DNA of 64,000 nt from Urechis unicinctus (GCA_034190875.2 CM067343.1:62548751-62612750), one strand, 5' to 3'. Numbered from the stretch's first letter, positions 1 to 10,142 are shown. Notes: generated by a model from the sequence alone, not told the origin. Numbers and translations: made by a program.

Positions 1-1052
1 ACCGATGTTAAAGGATTTGCATCGCCATGATTCAGCATAGCTGAGCAGGAGATCTATTGTTTGAGACACTTGACTGACAGCATAATCGAAGCTTTTGCTG
101 TGATTGTTTTGGATCATGGACGTGGTGCCCAATAAACATATATAATAAATATGGTCTGAGAATGCCAAAACAAATGTACAATAATGCATACAACTACGTT
201 TAGAGGTCAAGTTGATTTGGACCAGTTGTAACAGCACGTAAATAAAAAAAACAGTTCCTACTTGGGAAGACCATACATGTGCTTGATATCAGTCGACCTT
301 ACATCTGGTCGTTCAGTTAGAAGCCACAGAATCATCCCATCTCACCAGTTTTACAAGGAATTAACTTGTGCATGGTTATCATGTGCAGGTGCCAGTGTGA
401 TCAGTTTGTTATAAATATAATGTAACACACTCGGACTCTCTGTGTCCGAGTGCTTATTCCCATTAACTCCATATCACCTGCAATGACTAACACATATCAG
501 TTCATCACTTTGGAGAATTCAGAACAATTACCTTCAGCAAAATTAAACATGGATGAATAACTTGGTTTGCCAACCTTTGGTGAAAACCAACGTCTGATAT
601 TATCATCAAAATGACAATTCCAGACAATATTTTCTAATTTTGTTTGCACTGTCATGGTGACAAGGATTTCTTTAGATCTTATTCATTCTACGCAAGGTTA
701 AGCTCTGTAACTATTGCGGTATAAACTGGGATGTGTTTTGTGGTTATGTATCAGAATTAACTCTGCTAGAGATGACAAACACCTGCCGTAAGCAATGTAG
801 GGACATTGTTATATTGTGCATACTGTAGCTAACAACCTAATGATGTTGAAATACTTTTTGGCAAATTCAATGTCAGTGGAATTATACATTGCGTTCTTTG
901 TTCAGTTGGGATGAAACTTATGTAATAGAATTGAGTACTTTTGAAAATACAAAAGATGTAGGCGATGTTTTGAGAGTTATTTAATATCGTGTGAAGCTCG
1001 GTTGTTCTCGGATCTGTCATCCCTTTATTCCTGCAGACTCTGCCCTATGCAG
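1..1052. other. AT-rich stretch without a recognised gene
   Basis: No convincing coding exon, RNA gene or transposon end was seen here on either strand. The short open frames lack splice borders and family motifs. It lies just 5' of methyltransferase-like exons, so it could hold upstream introns of that gene, but no N-terminal exon was recognised. Confidence 0.5.
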
Positions 1053-1533
1053 GTTTGGGATGGATAGCGTGCAGAGGATGGTGGTCAACAAAAACTCAGC
1101 TATTCTGGATCTGGGATGTGGCAACGGAATCATGCTCACAGAACTAGTGTGTATTCAAAATTGTTATTCATTCTTGTCAATTTCAGTGAATATTTCAATG
1201 TAATCTTGTCCCAAAAAAGATGTTCATGGGGCCTAACAAGCAGAGAGTGGATATAAGAAGCTGTATGGTGTGGATTATTGTCATGTTGCTATCAAATTGG
1301 CCAAGAAGGTTGCCGAGGAAGAAGGGAAGACAAATATATGCTATCAGGTAAAAGTTTCTACTTTCCACATGAAAATATATTTGCTAAATGATTGATCGTT
1401 TGGATGTATTTGTGCCTATATCAGACACGCGATATACTGATAGATTTAAGAGTCCTCATCCGATGATCTTCTATGTCAACAATATGATGTGACTTGAGAT
1501 AAAGGCACCTATGATGCCATTTCTCTAACGTCG
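1053..1533 (+). pseudogene. EEF1AKMT2 (METTL10)-like methyltransferase, decayed exons
   Basis: Two exons read cleanly. At 1053-1146, after an AG acceptor, the frame begins FGMDSVQRM and runs into the SAM-binding motif I, LDLGCGNGIML. At 1246-1347 it gives SGYKKLYGVDYCHVAIKLAK and ends at a CAG/GTAAAA donor. The order and wording match the EEF1A lysine methyltransferase 2 family (FGEESM, LDIGTGNG, GIDYSPSAI in the human protein as I recall it). A third block, about 1425-1533, still reads QQYDV and then DKGTYDAISL, the family's conserved core, but an in-frame TGA at 1495-1497 separates the two, its 5' part seems to be in another frame, and a stop follows almost at once. The rest of the Rossmann fold is not seen. 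I infer a pseudogene; a sequencing error in exon 3 is possible but would have to occur more than once. Confidence 0.65.
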
Positions 1534-3454
1534 TGAAACTGTAGTGAAGGGGAACTGAGGCTACATTTTTCCAGTGGTATCTATATATGCTATTAATGGC
1601 TTAAAAACTTCCTTTATTCATATTGTACCAACACATATGCATCATATAAATGAATATTTGAATATTTAAAACTTTGTTTGTATGGCAGGTTTCAAGTTCA
1701 TTGAAAAGATAACCAATGTTTCAATTTGGTAGAAAATCTGAGAAGAGGGAAATAATACTCCTATTGCAGTTAAACCCACCAAGAAGTTATAATGATGAGC
1801 AAAATAACAAATCAAATCAATTTTGTCAACATGCATTGTGTCCCTTGTATAGCATATATGTCTGTATTTGTCTGTAATCTGCTAAATATCGTTAGTGTGA
1901 TCCAGAATGCTCAGTCTTGAATGATGACAGGTGTATATTTGTGCTGCTTAAGTGACAGCAAGTGTAATTGGGTTACAACCAACTGTGAAGTTTAACTCAA
2001 AGTGAAATTGCCCTTCCCCTGAACCAGTTAATATGTATGTCCACCCCCACCCCCTCCAAAAAAAAACCCAATTGAAATTGGAAAAGCGACCAATTTAGTG
2101 AGCAGCGATTATCATGTCCTGTTGCTCATGCTTTTCTCCCTATGTTCTTCACTTATCAAGTAAGCTAGCATCACTAAATGCACACAAACCTCAATAATGT
2201 TTACGGATCCTTGCAAAGCAACAGCCTCAGCATGACTTTTATAACTAGAGATAAACTTGTTAAAATGTAAACATAAATAATATTTATGGTAAGTTTGAGC
2301 GGTGCAGCAGAGCTTCAAGTACTATTGGCCTTTTGTGTGATTTGTAAGTTGGAATGGAATGTGATTTAATCTCTCATTAACATGATAGTTGATATTGTAA
2401 TGCAAGTTGTCATCAATATATTGGTTCAGCTAATGTAATGTGACTTATAATGCCGATGCGGGTATACTGAATACAGTTTTTGGTAGCCTAATGGGTACTT
2501 AGCACCAGACAACAATTATCAGTTGGGTTCCCCCTCCCTGATTTATTTTTTTCGTGGGGCAAATCTGTGATTTTTTACTTACTAGTCTCGGGATAGCTAT
2601 CTTCTTGTAACGTCACAACGCTCACCATATTTGGATTAGTACAGACCTTATGGCGTTTTAAGAGCTTTATTTAAGGTACTAATCACCTTTGAGATATGAT
2701 TAAGTAAAATAATGATTTTAAAGATCGGTCAGAGAAAATAGGCTGTTTACACTCGGGACTTCTTCACCTGACGCAATTAAGGCATTTGGCAATTTTAAAA
2801 TGGGACAACCCATCTTGAAATTAACTACCTATTGTAACATAGATGGTCGGTGACATAATCTGGCTTAATCATAATAGTTTTCTCGTCCAACAATGTATAC
2901 TTTATTCCAATACCGCGTACGATGGGTTATGCATTTCCATAATCCCTCGTACGCTGTGATATTGAAATCACTCAACATTAGGCGGTAGGAACATGTGGAA
3001 AGCAAAGGGTGTGTAAATAATGACTGAAGAGGATATCATGGCGGAGACGCGTTATCGTTTCCGGCTGCCTCTGAAACTGGATGGGATGTCTGACTTTCTG
3101 GATGCGATTGTTTAAATTGATTAAAGATAGACAGATTTGTAATCTTCTTGAATTATTTGCCATTATTGACACACGTTGTGTTGCAAAATGGCGCGGTATG
3201 TTTTTTTCGTAAGAATGTCTGACATTGGTCAAATCGTATATTGAAATCTTGATTACTATTGGTTTATATTTATTGAATCCGGTTGTTTTTGTTGTCAATA
3301 GCTGCTGTGATTTCCCTCCGTTCGACGTCTGTTTGATTACAGATGAATCACTATTTTTATAGGAATTATTGTTGTGAAAATGCGAGCTGCTGAATAATCA
3401 CTAGTAATCAGATATGTTAGCGCCTTTCACAAGAATGCCATAGGCTCGCCCTTA
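1534..3454. other. Non-coding stretch before the Polinton
   Basis: No gene is recognised. It holds a C-rich tract near 2041-2057 followed by a poly-A run, and the inverted repeat at 2915-2954. Remaining exons of the methyltransferase-like gene were looked for and not found. Confidence 0.45.
2915..2954. repeat. Imperfect inverted repeat (hairpin)
   Basis: The arms 2915-2930 and 2939-2954 pair at about 14 of 16 positions around an 8-base loop. Weaker pairing continues outward (CAATA...TATTG) with a small gap. It could be the core of a short foldback element; no target duplication was identified. Confidence 0.4.
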
Positions 3455-3460
3455 CCTCTG

Positions 3461-3739
3461 AGTAGTATATTTACGTGCCCCTTCACACCTTGTTTTTGAC
3501 ATCGAACACTGTACGACGTGGACGAAGTCGATTGTGCAATATATGTTTCGTTGGTGGAGCGTTGGCGGATTCGGTGCGCGGTATTTGGTGGTGACATCAT
3601 TCTATTTTGGGTGTTTTCGGCTGATGAAATTCCCTCAGATATTTCATCATCGACCTTGGGTAAGTGAAGTAATACCTCATGTCAATACATTGTGATATTT
3701 GGATGACATCATTTTCGACAGGTGTATTTTGGGCTGGTG
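3461..3739 (+). repeat. Polinton left outer terminal inverted repeat
   Basis: These 279 bases equal the reverse complement of 19973-20251 with no difference seen by eye. The match stops abruptly at GGGCTGGTG; the left copy then runs straight into the promoter segment, the right copy into extra arm sequence. Confidence 0.93.
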
Positions 3740-3880
3740 TTTGCTGATCTAAGCTAAGTGAAGTAATACCTCATATCATGGGGAGTATATAAAAACGCGA
3801 GAGTGTCTCAGTTTAGTTATAATCATGGCTGAGAAGCGGATGAGCGATGTCGACTTGTTAAAAGCCGTGGCGCAAATCGA
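3740..3880 (+). repeat. Polinton left inner repeat with promoter and start codon
   Basis: This stretch, from the bases after the outer repeat through a TATA box and the ATG at 3825, recurs inverted at about 18484-18675. Identity is high but clearly below that of the outer repeat, with several substitutions and a coding segment present only on the right. On the left it sits directly against the outer repeat. Confidence 0.8.
3786..3794 (+). promoter_or_regulatory. TATA box of left terminal promoter
   Basis: TATATAAAA lies about 31 bases upstream of the ATG at 3825. The same box is present in the right inner repeat. Confidence 0.6.
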
Positions 3881-4612
3881 AATGGAGGAAGTGAAACCAC
3901 TATACACGCGTTACTTTGCACAGTATTCGATAGTGGTTTGGAATAAAGATGTAGTGTTTTTGAAAAAACAATTTCAAGAAATGCCACATAGAGTTGGGGA
4001 TGAACTGTGTATTGGACTGGTTACGAAATAGCTGCTGTCACAGAAACAATGAAACAGTTAGAAGCGGGAGAGGAGAGTCGTGTCGAGGTCTCTATTGGTG
4101 CAGACGTGACGATGAGTGTTCGATACCCGGTCCCTATGGTGCTGATAAAGAAGGGCCAGGTGACAATGCAAATGGACAGTTACTCGTGGTATATGTTTGT
4201 AGAAGCGTGGGAGGAGTTGAAACAGCTCTACGGAACCCACGTGGTGAGAGCGAAATTAATGGAGGAATATCTGATGGTGGTGTACACAGACACGCTTGTC
4301 GATTTAATCGAAACCCTAATACCAGAAAAATGCCATGGATGCCAAATAGACCCCCCGAGCCAGCGACAGCATAATCTTTGTTTGATGGCCGAACCTGAAG
4401 AACAAGTTAGGTTGTGTATGGGGGACGCCCTCGAACGTGTTGATGAACTGTATGTGACAAGATTATGGGAATTGAGTGTAGGTTTAATTGACCCCTGCCT
4501 CTCGTGGATGGAACGTAGCAAATGGTTGTGTGTGGACTATAGGAAATATTGGTTAGAGTCGGTGAAATCAGATATTGAAATACGTGTAATTAACAGATTG
4601 TGTAATAAATGA
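3825..4612 (+). CDS. Polinton part: TIR-started unknown protein region
   Basis: Unknown function. The start, MAEKRMSDVDLLKAV, lies in the inner repeat and is shared with the polymerase start at the other end. The longer downstream part, from about 4007, contains VTMQMDSYSWYMFVEAWEEL, a Cys pair in CHGC and GDALERVDELYVTRLWEL. These three features recur in the same order in the protein at 5523-6323, so the two are paralogues. No enzyme motif, signal peptide or membrane segment is seen. Polintons commonly carry lineage-specific genes at this end. It belongs to a fossil element and is reported as one region. Confidence 0.55.
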
Positions 4613-4717
4613 GTGAAAATACAGGACGGTTTTTTTTTATTTGGAAAGTATGTTATAAAGAGTTAAAATTTGTTGGGTGGTCATTTACGACTAAGATAGT
4701 CAGAGAGTGACATCAAC

Positions 4718-4936
4718 ATGACGGATGCGTATAGCAGGTGGTCTGTTTTAAAAGACAAGTTACAGATGCATGCACAACTTACTCAAGAACTGAGAGACAA
4801 TATGATCTATAGACAAATTAGTATAAATCAACAGCGCTTGATGGAGCATGGTTACGATTTTGATACGGCTCTTAGTAAAGCGATCGAAGCTAGAGAGTGT
4901 TTAACTGCGTTCGTGTCTGAAGATGAGGTGGATTAA
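4718..4936 (+). CDS. Polinton part: small unknown protein, 72 aa
   Basis: A short acidic-tailed protein starting MTDAYSRWSVLKDKLQMHAQ and ending FVSEDEVD. It looks largely helical, with no recognised domain. A TATAAAG lies in the leader near 4654. Bases 4809-4835, inside this frame, are identical to 14103-14129 in the polymerase region. The position between two early unknown genes is the only hint of role. Confidence 0.5.
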   Translation: MTDAYSRWSVLKDKLQMHAQLTQELRDNMIYRQISINQQRLMEHGYDFDTALSKAIEARECLTAFVSEDEVD

Positions 4937-5003
4937 AGTAATTATAAATATCGTTTAACAACAAGTTCACTGTCAGTAAAGGTTAAATCTTTAAAGCGAC
5001 GAC

Positions 5004-5258
5004 ATGGATACTTGTGTAGAATGTGACGAATGTCAGAGAGTCGCTGAGACTCAACAACCATATAGACCCAAGACACCTGCTCAGGGTAAACACAGACCCC
5101 TGAGGTTAAGGCGTTGTCCTCTGTGTCAATGTGGGTTTGTAACGAAGGCGCTTTTGACCCAACACTTGAAATATCACTGTAATTATAAGCTCTACATTCA
5201 CAATCGAAACTTAAGGAAAACAACAGCCACAACAAAGCAGAGGAAGGTTGTGACGTAA
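5004..5258 (+). CDS. Polinton part: C2H2 zinc-finger protein, 84 aa
   Basis: A small basic protein with one classical zinc finger, CPLCQCGF...HLKYH, spaced C-x2-C-x12-H-x3-H at about residues 38-57. A second Cys cluster, CVECDEC, stands near the N-terminus at residues 4-10. The tail is Lys/Arg rich. It probably binds nucleic acid; whether it regulates the element's own promoters is inference. It stands just upstream of the repeated E-box region. Confidence 0.6.
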   Translation: MDTCVECDECQRVAETQQPYRPKTPAQGKHRPLRLRRCPLCQCGFVTKALLTQHLKYHCNYKLYIHNRNLRKTTATTKQRKVVT

Positions 5259-5300
5259 GCTAAAGCTAAAGTTCCACGTTCGATGAACCTCACAACCCCG

Positions 5301-5324
5301 GTGTGCGTGTGTGTGTGTGTGCGT
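5301..5324 (+). repeat. Short (GT)n tract
   Basis: A GTGTGT-rich run between the zinc-finger gene and the E-box array. It is short and imperfect. Confidence 0.6.
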
Positions 5325-5344
5325 GATTTACCGGATCTGAAATT

Positions 5345-5490
5345 AATTTGTCACGTGATCATGACAAACCGCTGACTACAGCTAAATCAATTCGTCACGT
5401 GATCATGAAAAAAGCGCTGACATCAGCTTAATTAAGTCGACACGTGATCATGAAAAACCCCTTACATTAGCTCGATCAGGGGATAAATAA
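5345..5490 (+). promoter_or_regulatory. Triple E-box promoter array with TATA-like box
   Basis: Three direct repeats of about 44-45 bases each carry CACGTGATCATGA, at 5351-5364, 5395-5408 and 5440-5453. Each therefore has a palindromic CACGTG E-box (the bHLH site of the Myc/USF/MITF class) fused to a TGATCA palindrome, followed by a diverged CTGACxxxAGCT segment. ATAAATAA at 5483-5490 lies about 33 bases before the ATG at 5523. This is the only repeated upstream array seen in the element, so I infer a regulated promoter for the next gene. Confidence 0.6.
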
Positions 5491-5522
5491 GCGAACACGG
5501 ACAGCTTTTTGTTTCATTCAGG

Positions 5523-6323
5523 ATGGCAGAGGAGAAAGGCGAGGAGTGTGATTACATTGACGGACCGTTGTATACCAGTCGTCGTAGTGGTCGCTTTCAA
5601 ATTTCACAGTGGTGTAGTAACCCAGATGATTTGATCAATGATTTACACATTCGCGATCGATGGAGCGGACATCAAATAAAATTACCCTCAAATGCCTTTC
5701 TCAGAAGCGGGACGGCTCTTACATCACTCACCTTATCGTTGATTGACGCGGAAGCTGGCCAATCGGACGTTGATACGGAAGAAACCATTTGTGACGATGT
5801 AATTGGTCGAGTGAAAGCCCCAGTCCCCTATATTGAAATTACCCGTGAAAGCGTGACCATGTGCTTTGATAGTTTCAATTGGTGGCTGCTCATAAAAGCT
5901 TACCAAGACCTATCAGCACGCCCACAAAAGATGGATGACCAAGGAACGTCGCCTGATGGGTGGGATATGATAATTAGCCTTTACAGTGGTTTGATGAAGC
6001 CATTGTTATCTGACATAGCTCAAGAACCATGCGTCGTGTGTGGAACGGGCGTATGTCAAGCCGAGAACCAACAAAAGATGTATTCACATTGCGTTGGAAG
6101 AGCCTTGGATAAGGTGGACGAACATCACGTCACTTTATTATGGCGCGTGTTGTGTGAGCAACACAATTCGACTGAACTGTGTCTTTGGCTCTCTAGAGAG
6201 TATCGACGTACCATGTTAGGTTTTTGTGTGACCACCGAACACTGGTCTAAAGTCTTAATGGGGGAACCTTATGACTGTAAATATAATAAAATTATTAGAC
6301 GCATGAATATATATGATTGGTGA
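5523..6323 (+). CDS. Polinton part: unknown protein, 266 aa, paralogue of 4007-4612
   Basis: No known domain. Shared with the upstream paralogue are VTMCFDSFNWWLLIKAYQDL (mid-protein), a Cys-rich turn CVVCGTGVC, and GRALDKVDEHHVTLLWRVL near the C-terminus. The N-terminal 90 residues are unrelated and acidic. The paired aromatic segment and the paired cysteines suggest a folded domain with a possible metal site. It stands alone behind the E-box promoter and before the ATPase, whose own TATA box is at 6404-6410. Confidence 0.6.
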   Translation: MAEEKGEECDYIDGPLYTSRRSGRFQISQWCSNPDDLINDLHIRDRWSGHQIKLPSNAFLRSGTALTSLTLSLIDAEAGQSDVDTEETICDDVIGRVKAPVPYIEITRESVTMCFDSFNWWLLIKAYQDLSARPQKMDDQGTSPDGWDMIISLYSGLMKPLLSDIAQEPCVVCGTGVCQAENQQKMYSHCVGRALDKVDEHHVTLLWRVLCEQHNSTELCLWLSREYRRTMLGFCVTTEHWSKVLMGEPYDCKYNKIIRRMNIYDW

Positions 6324-6403
6324 TTGAATAAAAAGTGATGATATACTTTAATTGAATTTCTTTTTGAGTTCTACTTATCACGACACTATTTACCTATCCT
6401 ATC

Positions 6404-6410
6404 TATAAAA
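6404..6410 (+). promoter_or_regulatory. TATA box before the packaging ATPase
   Basis: TATAAAA stands about 37 bases upstream of the ATG at 6447, matching the spacing of the terminal promoters. Confidence 0.55.
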
Positions 6411-6446
6411 AGAGTAGGGAACTGTGAATGATAACTCAGTATAATA

Positions 6447-7046
6447 ATGGATCGAGCCTTAAAACACCCCTTTAGTTGCGTGATAGCTGGTCCGAGCGGC
6501 TGTGGAAAAACTTACTTTGTGAGTGAGTTAATCAAAGGTAGTCACATTGAGCCACCACCCGACCGAATCGTGTGGTGTTTCGGAGAGTGGCAAACCATGT
6601 ACACTCAACTACCGCACGTGGAATTTGTAGAGGGATTGAATTTTGAGACAGACCCCGAACAAAGAACCTTGTTGATCATCGATGATTTGATGGAAGAAAC
6701 TGACGAACGCGTCACTCGCCTATTCACCAAAGGGAGTCACCATGGCAATCTTAGCGTGTTGTATTTAGTACAAAATTTATTCGGAAAGAATAAAGAACAT
6801 CGAACAATCAGTTTGAATGCTCATTATTTAGTGGTATTTAAGAACCCTCGGGACGCTTCACAAATCATGCATTTAGCCAAACAAATGTACCCGCGAAACA
6901 TCAAGTATGTACAAGAAGCCTTTTCGGATGCAACTTCGCAACCCCACGGTTATTTGTTTATCGATTTGAAGCAAGCAACGCCAGATCACTTACGGTTACG
7001 AACTGACATACTACGACCCAATCAAGTTGTATACCTACAGAAATAA
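6447..7046 (+). CDS. Polinton part: A32-like packaging ATPase (FtsK/HerA fold)
   Basis: A 199-residue P-loop ATPase. Walker A is GPSGCGKT at residues 15-22, and Walker B is LLIIDDLM near residue 76. A polar sensor-type segment, VLYLVQNLF, follows. Size, motif order and place in the gene cluster fit the genome-packaging ATPase that is one of the hallmark genes of Polintons and of the wider PRD1-adenovirus lineage. The start codon is well placed behind a TATA box. In related viruses this enzyme moves DNA into a capsid. Confidence 0.88.
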   Translation: MDRALKHPFSCVIAGPSGCGKTYFVSELIKGSHIEPPPDRIVWCFGEWQTMYTQLPHVEFVEGLNFETDPEQRTLLIIDDLMEETDERVTRLFTKGSHHGNLSVLYLVQNLFGKNKEHRTISLNAHYLVVFKNPRDASQIMHLAKQMYPRNIKYVQEAFSDATSQPHGYLFIDLKQATPDHLRLRTDILRPNQVVYLQK

Positions 7047-7138
7047 ATACCGTCGATCATCGGGCGACCGCCATTCTTATCGTTAGACATAGACCATGGC
7101 AGAGCGTTCTCAGAAAACACGCTGATACATTACGAGTG

Positions 7139-7427
7139 ATGGCTAAAGCCAAACCCCCTGTCAATAGGGCTTTGATTCACACGGCTGACAAAGAATTGAT
7201 GAATTGTCTATGTGAATGTGCCCTCAATGTTTTAAAAGGAAACGTATCCTTGACTTCAGTTCAGAAGCGTAAATTAACCCGACACAAACAAGGTCTACGC
7301 GCTTTGATCTCACCTAAAACTAACGTCAAGAAAAAGAAAAGAGTATTACAAACCGGTGGTTTTTCCGGCGTTATTAGGACCTATTTTAGGTATCGCTGGT
7401 CCGTTGTTAGGTAAACTGTTCGGCTAA
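7139..7427 (+). CDS. Polinton part: small Lys-rich protein
   Basis: A short protein with RALIHTADKELMNCLCECAL and NVLKG, then a KKKKRVLQTGGF stretch. A basic block followed by Q-x-GG-F is a recurring feature of small Polinton proteins found beside the ATPase, and similar hydrophobic tails occur in adenovirus-type minor virion proteins. Role unknown. It lies directly upstream of the next gene. Confidence 0.55.
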
Positions 7428-7429
7428 TT

Positions 7430-8060
7430 ATGGCTAAGAAAATGATGTTGGTTGATCCCCGAGTTCTGTCAAGTGGGCGTTACGATCAAGCTCCCACTGT
7501 CGACGTGTTATCCAACTTGGATGCTAAGATGAGGGATGTCCTGAATCGTTAGTGATTTATCGGAGGAGGCTAAAGTAGAATCTTATAACCAAATTTTAAC
7601 AAAACACCGCGAGTATTACCGCCAGCACAGAACCCCGACACCTCACACAGCCTTAGCTAAGGCCCCGCCCCTCACACCCAAACAAGAAGATGTGTCTATT
7701 GCGGAAGTTGTAGAAACCATCCCTGATAAATTTCAGAAAAAAGGGCGTTTGTTATTAGAACGCCTTCGAAAAAACCCAGACGTGGGTTGGAATGAACGAG
7801 GGGAATTAACGATTAAAGGACAAGCCGTTAGTGGAACTAACGTGGCGGATTTGGTTAACGATGTGTTGAGACGACGTAAACACTTTGAACCACAGGGTTG
7901 GGAAAGATTTGCCGAAGCGTTGCGAGACTCCAACATTCCTCAAGATTTAGTAGGTCACCCCGATCGATGGAACTATATCCGACAGGGTGCGATGCGAATA
8001 GATAAAAGACCTGGTGAGGAGGAGGCTGTAACACAAGATTGGACGTCATGGAAAAGTTAA
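7430..8060 (+). CDS. Polinton part: conserved hypothetical protein before integrase
   Basis: The beginning KKMMLVDPRVLSS and the later segments KKGRLLLERLRKNP and GWERFAEALRDSNIPQDLVG are recognisable as a protein that recurs in animal Polintons between ATPase and integrase. Its biochemical role is not established to my knowledge. Arg/Lys content is high. It overlaps the start of the integrase region by a few bases. Confidence 0.55.
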
Positions 8061-9087
8061 GTGTGTATTTCGACCCTGAGGCACCGGCCGCGTATGGAGG
8101 GGTGCAGCCATTGGTTAGAGCTACGAAACTCAAAACAAAGGCGGTCAGACAATGGTTGGGTGAACAAGATGCCTATACATTACATAAACCAATCCGTCGT
8201 CGATTTCGAAGACGACGTGTCATAGTCGGGGGGATTGACCATCAATCAAGCCGATGGTGGACAAGCCGCTTAGCCAAACAGAACCAAGACATGAAATTTC
8301 TCTTGACCTGTATTGATGTATTCTCGAAATATGCGTGGGTGATACCACTTAAAAATAAAACGGGAGACAGTTTGATTCGAGCCTTTGAGAGTATATTAAA
8401 ACAAGGACGGAAGCCCCTGTGTTTACAGACCGATAAGGGTGGAGAATTTATCAACCGTAAATTTCAGACATTTCTTAAGCAACAGGGGATTCGCTTTTTT
8501 ACCACCCACAACGAAGAAACCAAAGCTAGCATAGTCGAGCGGTTTAATCGTACGTTAAAAACTAAAATGTGGCGTTATTTTACCAAACACAACACCAGTG
8601 TTTATCTACCGGTTCTGGCTTCGCTGGTGAAAGGATACAACCGCAGCTATCATCGCAGCATCAAGCGCACCCCGATATCGGTCTCGTTGCGTAATCAAGA
8701 AGACAAGTGGATGACATTATATGGGGAACGGTCTGATGGGGTTAAACGACCTCAGTATAATATCGGGATCGTGTCCGTATCAGTCGAGTACGGGGTAAAT
8801 TTAAAAAAGGTTACACTTCCAATTGGAATGAGGAGTTGTTTCGGGTGGAGAGTGTTCACTTAGGTTCCCCTAATGTGTATACGATAAAGGATGATAATGA
8901 CGAAGTGTTAGAGGGAACATTTTACGTGGAAGAATTACAGAAAGTGAATGACAAAGCATGGTATCGGGTTGAAAAAATTATCAAAGAACGTAAACGGAAA
9001 GGACAAAAACAATATTTGGTCAAGTGGTTTGGCTACCCTGCCAGTTTTAATAGTTGGGTCAGTGGTGTGGAGCTGTATAAAAACTGA
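8048..9087 (+). CDS. Polinton part: retroviral-type integrase with chromodomain
   Basis: The rve integrase core is plain: the first catalytic Asp lies in LLTCIDVFSKYAW, the second in QTDKGGEF, and the Glu in IVERFNRTLK, the D,D-35-E layout. YNRSYHRSIKRTP follows, as in Polinton and Gypsy integrases. The C-terminal part carries a chromodomain: YRVEKII, then KQYLVKWFGY and NSWV. Polinton integrases are known to bear a C-terminal chromodomain that reads chromatin at target sites. The gene ends just before a small membrane-protein frame. Confidence 0.85.
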
Positions 9088-9113
9088 GATCGGGAACAAA
9101 GGCGTCATTAGGA

Positions 9114-9341
9114 TGGAAGATCAGAGAAGCGATCGGGTGTGGACCATATTTGGTCGGGATATTCCGAAAGCCGAAATCGTGTTTTTTTACACAAATTCTC
9201 ATTTTATATACCGTAATCATCGTCAGCATCTACAATCTATCGGCGGGTAAAGGAGATAGTAATTTGTGGACTGCTCTGTTAAGCAGTAGCTTAGGGTACA
9301 TTCTTCCCAACCCCACTTTGAAACATAAAGTGACGTCATGA
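9114..9341 (+). CDS. Polinton part: small membrane protein
   Basis: A short frame with FGRDIPKAEIVFF, a hydrophobic helix LYTVIIVSIYNLS, and LWTALLSSSLGYILPNP at the C-terminus. This end signature recurs downstream of the integrase in many animal Polintons. One or two membrane segments are likely. Its end overlaps the ATG of the first penton-like gene by four bases. Confidence 0.55.
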   Translation, partial: WKIREAIGCGPYLVGIFRKPKSCFFTQILILYTVIIVSIYNLSAGKGDSNLWTALLSSSLGYILPNPTLKHKVTS

Positions 9342-10123
9342 GTTTCTTTCTGAACCTACCTTCCAACAGTTCAATGAATTACCATCCCAACAACACGTTG
9401 ACACGTTACTTTACTCAATTGCCTAAACCCATACAATTAAAAGGTGATTGGGAAGTAGGATTAGCGGAAATTCAGTACCCTGTTTCCTGGTACAACATCG
9501 GGGACAATGTCGGTTTTGTCATAGTGGATCAGCGAGCTGGGTACCATACGATAGACAGACCCATAGAAGGGGATCCTTTGGTCGAGTCCTTGGTCGTTCA
9601 CCTGACCCCCGGTTCCTACAGTGCTGATCAATTGATAGACACGCTCAATATGCACATCCGCAAATCGCATCTCAGAGGCGTTGTTCGATTTCAATTCAAT
9701 TCCCACTCACAGACCGTGAATGTAAAAATAACCGACCCCAAACTTCAAGTGGTCATGACCGAAGGTCTTCGTCAAATATTGCGGTGTGAGGAATGTCTTT
9801 CGCTTTACGATTCTCAAACTCAATACAAGACTAATGTATTTCGAGGGTTGTACGCACTGTACGTTTATTGTAGTATAATTGAATCACAAGTGGTCGGTGA
9901 CACGATGGCTCCCTTGTTACGCACAGTTCCTGTGGACTACGACCGGGTGCACAAAATGGTGACCCAGACATACGAACAGATATTTTATTACCCTGTGGGC
10001 ACCAAAACTTTTTCTACCATAGAAATTGATATAAGAGACGACACGGGTCAGTCCGTGGCATTCGAAGACGGTCATGTGATGGTGACTTTACATTTCCGTG
10101 AAACCAAGAAGAGCTTTATTTGA
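9338..10123 (+). CDS. Polinton part: penton-like minor capsid protein, copy 1
   Basis: A 261-residue protein starting MSFFLNLPSNSSMNYHPNNT and continuing LTRYFTQLPK, WEVGLAEIQYP. The LPSNSS / NTLTxFxTxLP / WEVGLxEIQ signature marks a conserved Polinton virion protein; by position it is likely the single jelly-roll minor capsid (penton) protein, but the fold cannot be shown here. A second, diverged copy follows at once. Confidence 0.65.
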   Translation: MSFFLNLPSNSSMNYHPNNTLTRYFTQLPKPIQLKGDWEVGLAEIQYPVSWYNIGDNVGFVIVDQRAGYHTIDRPIEGDPLVESLVVHLTPGSYSADQLIDTLNMHIRKSHLRGVVRFQFNSHSQTVNVKITDPKLQVVMTEGLRQILRCEECLSLYDSQTQYKTNVFRGLYALYVYCSIIESQVVGDTMAPLLRTVPVDYDRVHKMVTQTYEQIFYYPVGTKTFSTIEIDIRDDTGQSVAFEDGHVMVTLHFRETKKSFI

Positions 10124-10142
10124 GTCTCAAGTCATCACCATC

